A DNA stretch of 64,000 nucleotides from Chelydra serpentina. Taxonomy: Eukaryota > Chordata > Testudines > Chelydridae. The stretch spans positions 3,224,001 to 3,288,000 of the forward strand of contig JBAIAC010000026.1 of assembly GCA_037349315.1 (NCBI GenBank), in the 5' to 3' direction. Shown here one piece after another: positions 53,402-64,000 of the stretch. Both the position numbers and the translations under genes were made by a program. The stretch's first letter is position 1. Each line of letters begins with the position of its first letter. The notes beneath the pieces are model-generated. The model saw nothing but the letters and a program-made list of their open reading frames with translations, did no database searches and had not been told where the DNA came from.

Positions 53402-54181
53402 CATCCCCTGCTGGAGAGCAGGGAACCCAGCAGGGCAGCGGGACCAGGAGGCAGACAAAATACACCCAGGGCTAGGGCCTGCCAGGGGAAAGAGAGATGG
53501 ACTCTCAAGGCCAGGGAGCATCTCAAAAGCTGGCAGGGAGGCTGCTGTCTGTTCCCTCCTCTGTCTGGTGAGCAGTTCGGCTGGCCGGCTGCCACCTCGG
53601 CCCCACATGTCTGTCTGTCTCCTGCTGTGCGGAGCTCTGGGCCGCCTGGACAGATCATCATAGACTCATAGAATCTCAGGGTTGGAAGGGCCCTTAGGAG
53701 GTCATCTAGTCCAACCCCCTGCTCAAAGCAGGACCAATCCCCATATTTTTTTTTAATCCCTAAATGGCCCCCTCAAGGATTGAACTCACAACTTTGGGTT
53801 TAGCAGGCCAATGCTCAAACCACTGAGCTACCCCTCCCTCACTTGCAGCCCTTGGTTCAGAGGCATCTTGTTACCAAGTGCTGCTGGAGCTGGAGAGACC
53901 TGACAAGTCATCCTTGGTGTCTCCCCAGGGCTGCCTGTAGCTGCTGGAGGGATTCTGGGGTCTTCAGAGAGAGAGGGGTGCCAGCTGGGGAGCTTGGAGC
54001 TAAACCTCCACAGCTGCAGGAGCCTGCTGGTTCCTGTGCACCCTCCCTGCCAGCTTTCGAGATGCTCCCTGGCCTTGAGAGTCCATCTCGCGTTCCCCTG
54101 GCAGGCCCTAGCCCTGGGTGTATTTTATCTGCCTCCAGGTCCCCCTGCCCTGCTGGGTTCCCTGCTCTCCAGCAGGGGATG
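53402..54181. repeat. inverted repeat, 140-bp arms, in MTSS2 intron 1
   Basis: Arm 53402-53541 (catcccctgctggagagcag ...) is the reverse complement of 54042-54181 with roughly eight mismatches. The 500-bp loop contains a SINE (53657-53840). No repeat family was recognised for the arms. Confidence 0.85.
53657..53840 (-). mobile_element. tRNA-derived SINE, minus strand
   Basis: The reverse of the SINE family at 32061: CR1-like tail (ggttggaagggcccttagga) on the left and tRNA-like head (gaactcacaactttgggttt, then actgagctacccctccct) on the right. It lies in the loop of the inverted repeat. Confidence 0.9.
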
Positions 54182-54428
54182 GATGAATTGCAATGCCACA
54201 GGCGGGCTCAGCTGCCTGGCAGGGATCAGGAATTGGCTGCACCCCTCGGCCAGTTCTCTGTGGAAGAGCTCCGGGTTTAGACCCATAAGGCTGGTCTCTT
54301 CTGTACCTACCTAGCAGGCTAAGGTCTGCGTTGGGCCAGCCACTGTCTGCTTCTCACTCCCACGCCACTGTTCCCTTTCCCCATGCTGGCCATGGGGCTG
54401 GGCCTTGGAGCAGCCCATGCTCCACAGG

Positions 54429-54779
54429 CAGAGCCGGTGCAAGGAAGTTTCGCGCCCTGGCAAAACTTCCTTGCACCAGCCCTGTGCCCCCACCCCGCCC
54501 AATTAACACCGCCCCCCCCGCAGCAGCCAGTCCCCCCACCCCCTGCGGGCCGGCAGCTCAGCCCCCTGCTGGAGCCGGGAGGCAGGTGGCAGCCACGGCC
54601 AGTCACCCCCCACTCCCGGCTGAGCTGCGGAGGTGGGAGGTGGGCGGCAGCCACGGCCAGCCGGGAGCGGGGGGGTGCTGGCCGTGGAGCCGGGAGGTGG
54701 GTGGCAGCCGCGGCCAGCCACCCCCCCCCCGGCGCCCGAGGCGACCGCCTAGGGTCGCCTAATGGACCCATCGGCCCTG
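54429..54779. mobile_element. hAT MITE with perfect 8-bp TSD
   Basis: Ends cagagccggtgcaagg and, reversed, cagggccgatggg. Identical tccacagg flanks it (54421-54428 and 54780-54787). The interior is C-rich and related to 50774-51169, including aggaagtttcgc near the left end and agggtcgcct near the right. Confidence 0.93.
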
Positions 54780-55243
54780 TCCACAGGAAGCTCGAGCTCA
54801 GTTGGGGCTTGTCCCAATGCTGCAAGTGCAGCACTGGCTGTCTGCACTGGGCCCCGTGCAGTGGGGATCGCTTTGCTGAGTGCCAGCGTGTGACTCCCGG
54901 GGGTTGGGGGGGGCGGTGAGCTGGGTCCCAGGCCTGACCGCAGCAGCACCAGAGCTGTCTGCTGAGTGCTGTTTGGTTATACCTGGATACCCCTCTGCAC
55001 AGCCCTGAGCTGGCCCGGCTGGCCCAGAGGGATAACAGGCCTGGGTGAGCAGGAAAACTCCCAGGGTGAGCTGGCAGGGCTGGCCACTGGGAGAGCCAGC
55101 TTCTTCGGTATCATCTGAGCTGCAGGCAGTGAGAGGCAATGAACATGGAGCCCTGGGAGCTGTTTACACATCTCCTTACAGAGCAGACTAGCCAGCCAGG
55201 CCAGTCCCCGAAGCCGGGGCAGGCCAGCATGGTACCTGCACCC

Positions 55244-55373
55244 CAGTGGCATAGCCAGGTTTAGAGCACAGGGGGAGCGGAGCTAAAAAAAGGCGTTGGG
55301 AGCAAAAAAGGTGCCACTTCTGCTCAGTGGGGGAGCGGCCGCTCCCCCTACTCCCCTCCTGGCTACGCTACTG
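55244..55373. mobile_element. hAT MITE, 130 bp, perfect 8-bp TSD
   Basis: Ends cagtggcatagccagg and cctggctacgctactg are inverted. The flanking ctgcaccc is identical (55236-55243 and 55374-55381). A different family from the other hAT MITEs here. Confidence 0.92.
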
Positions 55374-58300
55374 CTGCACCCAGGAGCTGTACGCCGTGGT
55401 GCTGAGGGAAGGCCTTCCAAAGGTAGATGGAGCCTATGAGTGCAGGGAAGTCAGGTGGGACCTCTGAAGCCAGCCACACCAGCTCTCCTCCATCACCAGG
55501 GCCCCTGGGTATTTCTAGCTAGAATGGCTCATGGGCAGCCTGTGAGGGGAGTTCCCCGTGGAATTCTCTTCCAAGCTAGTGCCAGAAAGGTGGCTCGTGG
55601 TGAATAGCTGGAAGGAGCCAAGTTCCCAAGGGGATTCGAGGCAATGGAGCAGGGAATGCATCATTCCTGCACAGAGGGACTCCCGCCCTTCTCTCTCGCC
55701 CACCTGTCCAAGAGCCCCCGGAGGCCAGGGCAGGGAGAAAGGCAGCTCGCCTGTGCCGAAGCTGGCTCCCCTCCATTACGCTCTGTGGCCTGCTTGCAGC
55801 GTGGCAGAATCTGGCCCCTCGAAAGCCAGTGTCCTCTGTGGGGAAATGACCTGGCTTCCCAGTGAAGTGCTGGGGCCTGACTGAGCCAGGGAGACCCACT
55901 GCCTCCAGTGGAGCCCTGGCTGTGCTGGGACTCCGGGCGGGGCAGAGGGAGGCCATGGTGGAGCACAGGGGGCCAGGGAGAGAGGCCCAGGAGAGGTCTG
56001 AAGCAGGGCAGGGCGTGGGGAGAGCACTGTAGAGGAAGCTCTGCTCTGGGGCCTCCTGCTCCCAACAGCCTGGATCCCTGCAGCCCAGCCGCTGGGCTCT
56101 GCTGGGCTGCACACTGTTCACAGCCCGAGTCACAGCTGCCGCCCGCTCCTCCAGTGCTGGCCTGGCCTCCTCACCCCGTCCCACCACCTGTGAGAGCATG
56201 GCCCAGCCTGCCCAGATTCCACCCTGCCCACGTCTGGGAGAGGCCAGACCTTCCGGCAGGGTCTGGCCACCCCTTCGCCTGGGTGCCCGGGGTGGGCAGG
56301 GATCACCCGGGGCTGCTACTGGCTGCCTGCATAGCCCAGGGCAGGGTGGATGACAGGTCCTGGGGGGAGGGGTAGAGAGCGAGAGATCTCTGTGTGTGTG
56401 CGCGGGGTGGGGGTGTCAGCGGAGATAGAGGGAGGAAGAGACTACAGGGCTCTGCATTTTCCTATGCCTTCTGGCACCCCGGCACAGCACTGCAGGGGCC
56501 CCCCCCCCACCCCCACCCCCTGGCACTCACAGCTCAGCAGGAGCACCTGCCATGGGGAGGAATTCGGCTGCTCTTCTGACTCTCTCTGTCCGGGATCCAT
56601 GTGGCCTCAGGGCCCTGTCTCATGCCACGGCTTCATTTTGAGCGGAGTCCCAGGCAGAACGCTCAGTGTCCCCCGGAACAGCAGCCACCGCCAGCCTCCA
56701 GTGGGCCCTGCCCCCCATCCTGCCCTCCTGTGGGCACCTGCTCCCCCTCTGGGCACTGACCCAGTGCCAGTGGTGGGGTCACATGGGGACCGCTCCCTGT
56801 GGGAAGGCGTGCCAAGTAGTTTGGCTTCAGGGCCCAGTGGTAGCCAGGATCCAGCCGTGGTAAATCCCCTCTCTGGGGGGTAATGCCCCCGACTCAAGGC
56901 CTGCTGCCCCCCTGCTTATTTGGGGTGGCACAGGGGTGTACCTGCAGGGGTGGGTCTGGCATCACGCTCTCAGAAATAACATTTCCTGGGCAGAACTTTC
57001 TGTGGCACATGGTGGGCTTGGCACAGAGCTCGAACGGAGAGTCTGTCTCTGCCGTGGACTGGCCCAGCCCTGGACATCAGGTGCTGGGGGGCACTCCTAC
57101 GTGTGGACTGATTGGAAGGAGCTTGGAGCACCCCGGAGCTGGGGGAGGTGATTAGAAGAACTACCCAAGTGTATCTGGACTAAAGGAGCATCCATGCAGC
57201 TACCTGGCTGCTGCTGTTCTCCCCGAGGAGCAAGAGGACTTGACTGGGCTGGACCAAGGGACACCACCCAGGACCCTGGGATGAGACCGAGCACAGGAAA
57301 ACTGGCTGAAGGTCTGGAAACAACATTTGAAGAGCTTTGCCCAACAAAGCCCCGACTGTCTAGCAGAGCATGCGACGGTCTGTCAGGGGAGTGGTGGAAG
57401 ACTCATTGCCTGAGTCACTTCAAGCCAGACCGGGCCAAGCGCTGGATGCTAGGGACAGCGCTGCATTGGCTCGAAGGGAACAGACGCCCTGAGTTGATGG
57501 CTGCTTTCCAGCTCTAATTCCTGTGGTTCTGCAAGTCAGCTGCTCTTTGGAGTCTTTGGCTGACCAAAGGCTGTGACCGGCCGGTTGCTTTAGTGAGGCG
57601 GGCTCTTATGGCTCGTGAACAGACATGTACACACCGCACCAGACTTTCCCCACACCTGGGAGGCAAACCGAATGCAAAGACTGCCCAATGTGGGTATTTG
57701 CACATGCACATCTGGTGCTTTGTGTGTGCAATAGCACAAGCACATATGCGCCCCTCAGATCCAGTATGGATGCTCTGTGTACGTACACACCCCATAGAGA
57801 CCACATGGTAGCATCCCTGCCACACTCAGCTCCACCCAGAGAAAGCCAGACTGATCTCACGACCCGACTTGGCGTTTCTTGCTTAGCACATGTGTGAAGT
57901 GCCTTCCCCTGACCCTTTAGCGTGAGTGGCATGAGGGCCTGTAGAGATGCTACTGGAGGATAAAGGCTGCATTACCCCATGCTGGCTGGCTAGCACTGCT
58001 GTTATTTATACCGTGCCTGAGGGGTAAGTCGGCTTTCCAGCTGCATATGCACACCCCTAAATACCCTCTGTCCCCCCCGCCCCTGGAGGGATATATTTAG
58101 CTATGGGACATGCAGGCTGCATGTGAGGTGATGGGAAACCCCCTCCCTGTCTGTGTATCCCAAAGCCAATGCAGCTCTCCTACGGTTCCTCAGCCTCACC
58201 GCTCCTGCAGGCGAGTTCCCAGCCAGCCTGCCCCGTTGCAGCAGACACGCACACTAGCGCAAACAGTGAGAGTTGGGACCACCTCTGGGCCTTCCCACTC

Positions 58301-58484
58301 TAACCCGGGGGGGTTGGGGGGAAGCACATAGGTTTCATACACAGCTAAGAGAGGCCCAGGCTCCTGTTAGTGTTGCTATTATAATAGTCACTAGAGGCTT
58401 CAACTGAGACCACGGCCGTGTTGTGCTAGGTACTGCACAAACGCACTGTAGGCTCTTTGGGGCAGGGTCTGTATTGTATTAGCT

Positions 58485-58602
58485 AAATGGACAGTCAAAG
58501 GCCAGGGAGGGAAACTGAGGTACCAAGCAGTGACCTGACTTGCCTGGAATAGAACCCAGGTCTTCACAGGCTACTCCAGTACCCTCTCCACTGGGTCACA
58601 CT
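58485..58602 (+). repeat. MIR-like ancient SINE remnant
   Basis: Blocks ggagggaaactgaggtacca, gtgacctgacttgcctgg and atagaacccaggtcttcaca follow the MIR order. Diverged; no duplication read. Confidence 0.6.
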
Positions 58603-59464
58603 GATGGTTCGTGTATGATCAATCCCCTGTCAACATCTTCGGTAGGTAGCCACATCTTTTGAATGGAGGCTGCAAGTATTATTGCTCCATGTGGGGGGGA
58701 ACGTTTTATAACAAGCTGTCCCCTTCTGAGCACCGCCCTTCCCCCCAGGGAAGTGTTCTGCTGCCCTCACGAAAGGAGGGCAAGTCTGAAGCCAGAGAGC
58801 TGTACCAAGTGAGTGATAAGTGCAGGGCGCTTCCTGTTTACAAGATGATAACCAGACTGGGGCTACATGAATGCCTGTAAACAGGACGTGCCCAGGGGAC
58901 ACTGCTCATGTTATTGCTATCTCGAAAGGTCTCCAGGATTACCTTTTTCTGGAGACCCATCGTTTCAAATGAGATGTTCAGCTGTCAGCTGGATGGGATG
59001 AGGCATTACGGTGGCCATGTTTGTTGTGGGCATATGGGTGAAGGCAAGAACGCCAGGATTTGCCTACTGCACAGATACTGCAATTAGTGCACTTAATAGC
59101 AAGCGCACTGGGATTTGCATATTGTACAATTGCTAACTGCATTCCAATTAACAACCATCTGAGATGCAAATCTCAGCACTCTGATTAGCTAGCTGCACAC
59201 TGCCAACAATCACAACGCAAGAGTTTGCATCTCGTACAGTCACCAAGAACTGATTCAAGGGGGGACAGCTGGATGAAAGTCAGTGGCTCTGATTCGCCAA
59301 GCCAGGCCATTTCTGCTTAGTAGGTGGCTATTGACTTCTGTGGAGTTGAACGTTGAGATTCATTGGCCCTGGGAGGCAAATATTGACCCATGCAAAACTG
59401 AGGTCAGTGACTGCTTCCACAGAAACTCGATGTTCATCAAAACATGAAGCCAGCATCCACATGT

Positions 59465-59642
59465 GGGGGAGGGATAGCTCACTGGTTTGAGCATTGGCCT
59501 GCTAAACCCAGGGTTGTGAGTTCAATCCTTGAGGGGGCCATTTAGGGATCTGGGGCAAAAATTGGGGATTGGTCCTGCTTTGAGCAGGGGGTTGGACTAG
59601 ATGACCTCCTAAGGTCCCTTCCAACCCTGAGATTCTATGATT
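59465..59642 (+). mobile_element. tRNA-derived SINE, full-length
   Basis: Head gggatagctcactggtttga with B box ggttgtgagttcaatcc, then the body and CR1-like tail ending attctatgatt. It is the cleanest uninterrupted copy of this family in the window. Confidence 0.92.
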
Positions 59643-62600
59643 AGTATGGTTACAGACATTCAGACTGGTGTCATCTGGAAGTCACTCCATTATGGCCATG
59701 ACTTTCTCAGGAGGAAGAATCTTTGTTTTAAATTAATATTCTGAGCAGGAGATGAAGCCAATGGGGCTGCAAAACACCATTATTCACCTCTGATGGGCCA
59801 GTCAGCAAGCTGAGATTTGCATGTGCGATCTGATTGGTCACCAGTGGTGAATGCTCTTTTTGATTGCTCTCGGCTGCTGCCATTCAGGATGTAGTTGTCT
59901 CCATGCGCAGTTGGATTGGAGGGCCCGGAGTGGTTACACGCATGCTTTCAGCCAGCCAGGAGCAAGGCTAATGTGAAGCAATGTGTCAGGGGATTGCTGC
60001 ACTTGCCAGGGGGGTCCTCTGTCCCCTGCGAGTCACAGCCTTTGTACTCTGCACAGTTCCCATATCTTCCTCCTTTGTGCTCTTGGCTTTGGAGGGTGAG
60101 GAAGGGTCCCTCAGAACAGCCCAGGCTTTGTCTTTACCGCCTTGTAAACCTGGGCTCAGCCTCAGGTTTGAGCCCAAGCCTCCCACAAATCTGGCAGACG
60201 CAGGTCAGCACGCACTCAGGAACCAGGTCCTGGAACCCATCCAAGGTGGGATCTGAGTCCCCCCTGTGACTTGGGGCCAAGCCCTGTCTGGGCGCAGCCC
60301 AAGCTGCAGACCCGAGTCAGGTCTGCATAGTGTAGTACGGACGTGTTAGCAGGACTGGGAGATCCGGATCCAGTAACTGTAAACCCCTGTTTGCAATGCT
60401 GTAAGTCTGCAATTGTCCTTGGCTTAATCTTGTCCCACTGCTCCTCACTTTCCTCCCTCCCCCTTGTACAAGCAGCAGGGGGGAACGGAAAGCTGAAGAA
60501 ATAAGCCAGTTGAGGACCTGAAGAGAGGTTCGGTTCAAGGTTTGGGAGAGGGCCCAGCAGGAGCTCGGCTGTCATGGCTCATCTGCCCGTTGGAGCTTTG
60601 TGCTGGTTAAAGATGTAAACGTATTTTAAACCTCCTGGTTTAGGGCCAGAGGAGGCAAAGCCCAGCCACACATTCTGCAGGTAAACCCTTGAACGACCAA
60701 GTGACCGTCCCCCCCTTCAGCCCCACAGAAGGTGCTGGAATGGCCCCAAACCTGACTGCTGTACTAAGCCAAAGTCTGCTTAATTTCATGCATGTTTATT
60801 GACACCACCCCCTCCCCCAGCGTTCCTGCCCCCTCTTGCCGCTCTCCTCCTGGGATTCCTCTCACGCATGGCGCCGTTACATTCGCCCTCTAGTGCTTGT
60901 CTGTCCAGCAGCCTCACGCACCCCTGGAGCCTCAAGTGCTGGGCCGTTCGGCTTTCTTGCATGGGCCTTCACGCATTCACGTAGGGCCTTGGCCTGGCTC
61001 GGCATTGCTGACAGGCCATTGGCCGCGATGGTGGCTCTAAGCTGCCTGTATGTCTCCTCCAATCCTGGGGCTGGCTGTGGAGCCAAAACTGTGCCACCCC
61101 CTCGCCCTGCTCCAGGCAAGTCAGAGCTGCCTGTGGGCTGCTCTAACTTCCACTGGTGAGGTGCACCGGAGTGCTGTGCACGCTGGCCCTGCTGCCAACA
61201 CGCCTCCTTCATGAGATGGGGTTTGCCCAGGAGGGGCTGGTCAGCTGTCAGCGGTGAGTCTCCGCATACCAGGGAATCCTCACCTGCTCTGTAGGGCAGC
61301 GTTAAGGTCACTTTGCACCACCCCGCAAGGGCAGCAGGGTCTGGCCCATAGTGGTTGGAATTCCCTCTAGTGGAAGACTGAATTATGACACTTCTTAGTG
61401 AAGAAAGCAGCTTTGGGAATGGAAAAACACAGCAGAGCGGATTGTTTGTAGCAAACCTTGAGGCCTGTGCCCTTAGTAACAAGAAGATCCCAAATCCCCT
61501 GTACATGCAATGTCCCACGCTCATGGCTTGTATTCAGGAACAATGTCTCTTGCAGGCTCTGGCATGCGTCGTCAGTCTCTGCATCATTCACATCTTTGCT
61601 GCAGCCCCGGCAAGCCAGCGGGGGGGAGGTAGGGGGCTTTGCTGTACGTTCTCCCGTTCTGGGGGGGTTGTGCTACGCAGGGTGAACGCTGGCATGTAGT
61701 TTAGGCTCAGCGTCTGACCTGCCTCGAAGCTGTTAGGAATCCGGGGCAGAGTGATCATCCTCCTGATTCTAAAAAAGCCCCAGAACCCCAGAACACTTGC
61801 TGGGAAATTCCAAGCCTCTGAAGTGAAACGTTCTGCCCAGAGCAGTGCTGGTGGTGTTGGTGACGCACAAAGGAGGATGCAAAGGAACAGATCCGTGTTA
61901 TCCTCAGAGGCACGGGGTGAAATATCCAACCTGGCCAAAAGGCAGGGCACAAACCTGGCTTTGTGCTCAGGCTGCTTGCAGGCAGGGCGTTGTGAGCAGT
62001 GGAGAGTTGTGGGGTTGGGTGACTGTAGGGACAGGCAAAGCCTGAACCGCCCGATCAAGGACAGCAGTGTCCGAACTTGGTTGGGCCGGGCCCTTGGCTG
62101 GCGTGAGTCAGGGACGCTCTGGGAACCTTCCTATACAGCAGCTGAGGATCTGGCCTCGTCTCCGTTATCGGCTCCGTGGGAGCCGGGCGGGGGGCTGAAC
62201 TTGCTGAGTCTCAGCCCAGCTTGTAGCGATGTCCCCATTGCCTGTCCTGGTTAGCAGCCCTGTTGGAGGGTTTGTCAGAGGGGCTCAGGGGACCTGGAGG
62301 CCGAATCCCCTCTGACCTGAGTTGGGGATGCTGTCCTGGTTAACCCTTGCCATGCCGTCCCTTCTGCCCGTTCCCTGGGACACGCGCAGCCTTGGCGGGA
62401 TTTTTCTGAAGCGGACTGTGTGCAGTCAGTGCTCATGGAAGGCACAAGCTCGCAGCTCCGTCTCTCCAGGTGTAGCACAGGCAGGCTGCAGCTTGTGTCT
62501 GACTCACGCGCCTCGCAGCCCGTCACCATCTCTGCAGCTTGGCTGGATCCTCACGCACCACGCTGGGAAGTAGGCAGGGTCTGCGGTGGCTTCTCCCGCT

Positions 62601-62689
62601 GCCAGGGGGCGGCGGTGTGGCCAGCTGAGCAGGCTGGCAGGGACAGATGAGGGGGCTGCCCCCCCCAGACCCCAGCTCTGCAGAGAGAC

Positions 62690-63010
62690 CACTAGGCCCC
62701 CCAGCACTCCCCAGACACCCACTTACCTTGCTGCACCAGCACCCACCCACCCCAGGTAGCACCCAGCAGCCAGCACCCATCCCCCAGATAGCACCCAACC
62801 ATAGCAACACCCATCCACCCGACAACACCCATCTGCCTCCCAGGAACCCTCCTGACAGCCCCCATCTGCCCAAGCACCCCCTAGACATACCAGCACCCCC
62901 AGCCACCCAGCTACCTCTGCATCCTTCAGACACCCTCGCAATGCACCCCCCAACCCAAGCACCCTTGGCACTGCTGCACCCCTCAGCTTGCCCAGGACCC
63001 AGCTACCTTA
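62690..63010. repeat. CACCC-rich low-complexity tract
   Basis: Irregular repetition of agcaccca-like units (for example cagcacccacccacccc, agcacccagcagccagcacc). There is no fixed period. Long frames on both strands here are composition artefacts. Confidence 0.65.
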
Positions 63011-63308
63011 GATATGCTCCAGGTCACACCCAGCTGCTGCTGCCAAGTTCTGGGCAGCTCCGTGTCCCACCACTGCTCGGGCAGGGTGCAGTGCCCCATA
63101 TGGTTAAATGCAAATGATCTGCAAGTCTGCCAACCAGCTCATTACTGAGTGAGCACAAAATGTGGCAGCTCTGTACAGGCAATGGAAGGGCGAGCTTTCC
63201 CCAGCGGGCACCTCACCCTGGCACTGAGGGAACCCCCACGAGAAGGGTTGCAGAACTTCAGTCTTCATGGCTCACGCAGTGCCTGCAAAGAGATGGGGAC
63301 ACTAGTCC

Positions 63309-63472
63309 ATAAGAACGGCCAGACTGGGTCAGACCAAGGTCATCCAGCCCAGTATCCTGTCTACCGACAGTGGCCAAAGCCGGTGCCCCAGAGTGAGTGG
63401 ACCTAACAGGTAATGATCAAGTGATCTCTCTCCTGCCATCCATCACCCCGCTCTGATAAACAGAAACCAGAC
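63309..63472 (-). mobile_element. CR1 3'-end fragment, antisense
   Basis: On plus: ataagaacggccagactggg, ccagcccagtatcctgtcta, ggtaatgatcaagtgatctc. It matches the CR1 end at 41508. Confidence 0.88.
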
Positions 63473-64000
63473 CAGCCTCCATTGTGCAAGTCACTGACCG
63501 ATCGTCGGGGGGCAGCCGCCCTCAGTCCCTCGCATGCTGACCCATGGTTTGGGTCCCAGAACACACAGGCCAGGCAGGTCCCTGGGGTCCGACCCTCAAC
63601 CTGCCCCAGGGCAAGGGATTAGCTGCACAGTTGAGTGCTTCCCATTTTCACACTTATGGGATTAGCAGAGAAGGGAAAAGCAAACTGAGCAGGACCTGCA
63701 TCAAGGGCCCAATCCTGGACGCTCCTGAGTGTGCTCAGCTCCCAGGAGGGCACCTGGCAGGATGGGGTTCGTTGGCAGTCAGAGCAGGCTAATGAGTCTC
63801 AGCAAACCAGGCCCACGGCCTCTAATCCCTGGGCAGAGGGAAGAGTCCAACCCCCATTCCTCGCCTTTACTCACAGGCCCATTTCCCACCCTGCTGGGGG
63901 CTCTGACCTCCAGTCCTGGAGCGAAATCCCCCCCTCCTCTAACCCCGCATGGGCCGGGTCTCGTCCTGCCACCCCGCTGGCCTTTCCCTGGCCAATGGCA

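Larger units (their letters stand above)
52057..64000 (+). other. MTSS2: MTSS2 intron 1 (start)
   Basis: This is intronic from the donor at 52057 to the window end. Apart from the repeats listed separately, I see no exon, RNA gene or recognisable ORF. Many GC-rich chance frames occur between 52.3 and 57 kb, and the segments 55382-58480 and 59643-62689 hold nothing I could identify. Confidence 0.7.

Noticed and set aside
60877..61524. 215-codon open frame on minus
   Set aside because: Not recognised as any protein family and lying in a GC-rich intron. It could be part of an interspersed repeat, but I cannot support a gene call.
62647..63117. 156-codon proline-rich frame
   Set aside because: It results from the CACCC-rich low-complexity tract; the opposite strand is equally open.

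Overview
Vertebrate nuclear DNA, most likely from a turtle. The host content is two neighbouring same-strand genes in the order known from tetrapods: the last two coding exons of VAC14 (3533-3683 and 13664-13826, poly(A) signal at 14602) and the first coding exon of MTSS2/MTSS1L (51988-52056) in a CpG island. The turtle assignment rests on the repeat load: many 5'-truncated CR1 LINEs, tRNA-headed SINEs with CR1-like tails, several DIRS1-like tyrosine-recombinase retrotransposons, and PIF/Harbinger and hAT elements with their MITEs. This mix is common in turtles; DIRS elements are absent from mammals and birds. It is inferred, not proven by a species-specific gene.

Layout. 1-3532: VAC14 intron with an hAT MITE and a CR1. 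3533-13826: last two VAC14 exons and the 10-kb intron between them, carrying a Harbinger MITE, a minisatellite, CR1s, an hAT MITE nested in a CR1, and a solo LTR. 13827-14625: VAC14 3' UTR. 14626-51170: intergenic region built almost wholly of nested mobile elements: DIRS pieces A and B (15655-20420), DIRS-C (21714-26168) with a solo LTR and an hAT MITE inside it, an hAT-like span (27595-30479), a DIRS with both ends (DIRS-D, 31532-37951) inside a CR1, SINEs, a palindromic insertion, a 4.9-kb Harbinger element (42515-47380) inside another CR1, and a decayed hAT transposase. 51170-52400: GC-rich MTSS2 promoter region and first exon. 52057-64000: MTSS2 intron 1 with scattered repeats and an inverted repeat; the second MTSS2 exon was not found.

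Many element boundaries are supported by target-site duplications (TSDs) read directly: 8 bp for hAT, 3 bp for Harbinger, 4-5 bp for LTRs, and 12-13 bp for an unclassified retroposon family. The nesting gives a relative order of insertions. The most unusual items are the Harbinger element, with a near-intact DDE transposase (one in-frame TAG), a two-exon Myb-like gene on the other strand and a possible third spliced gene inside the Myb intron; a chimeric CR1/DIRS tract present at two loci 10 kb apart; and the unclassified retroposon family, seen as a 184-bp palindrome and as a 19-bp micro-insertion.
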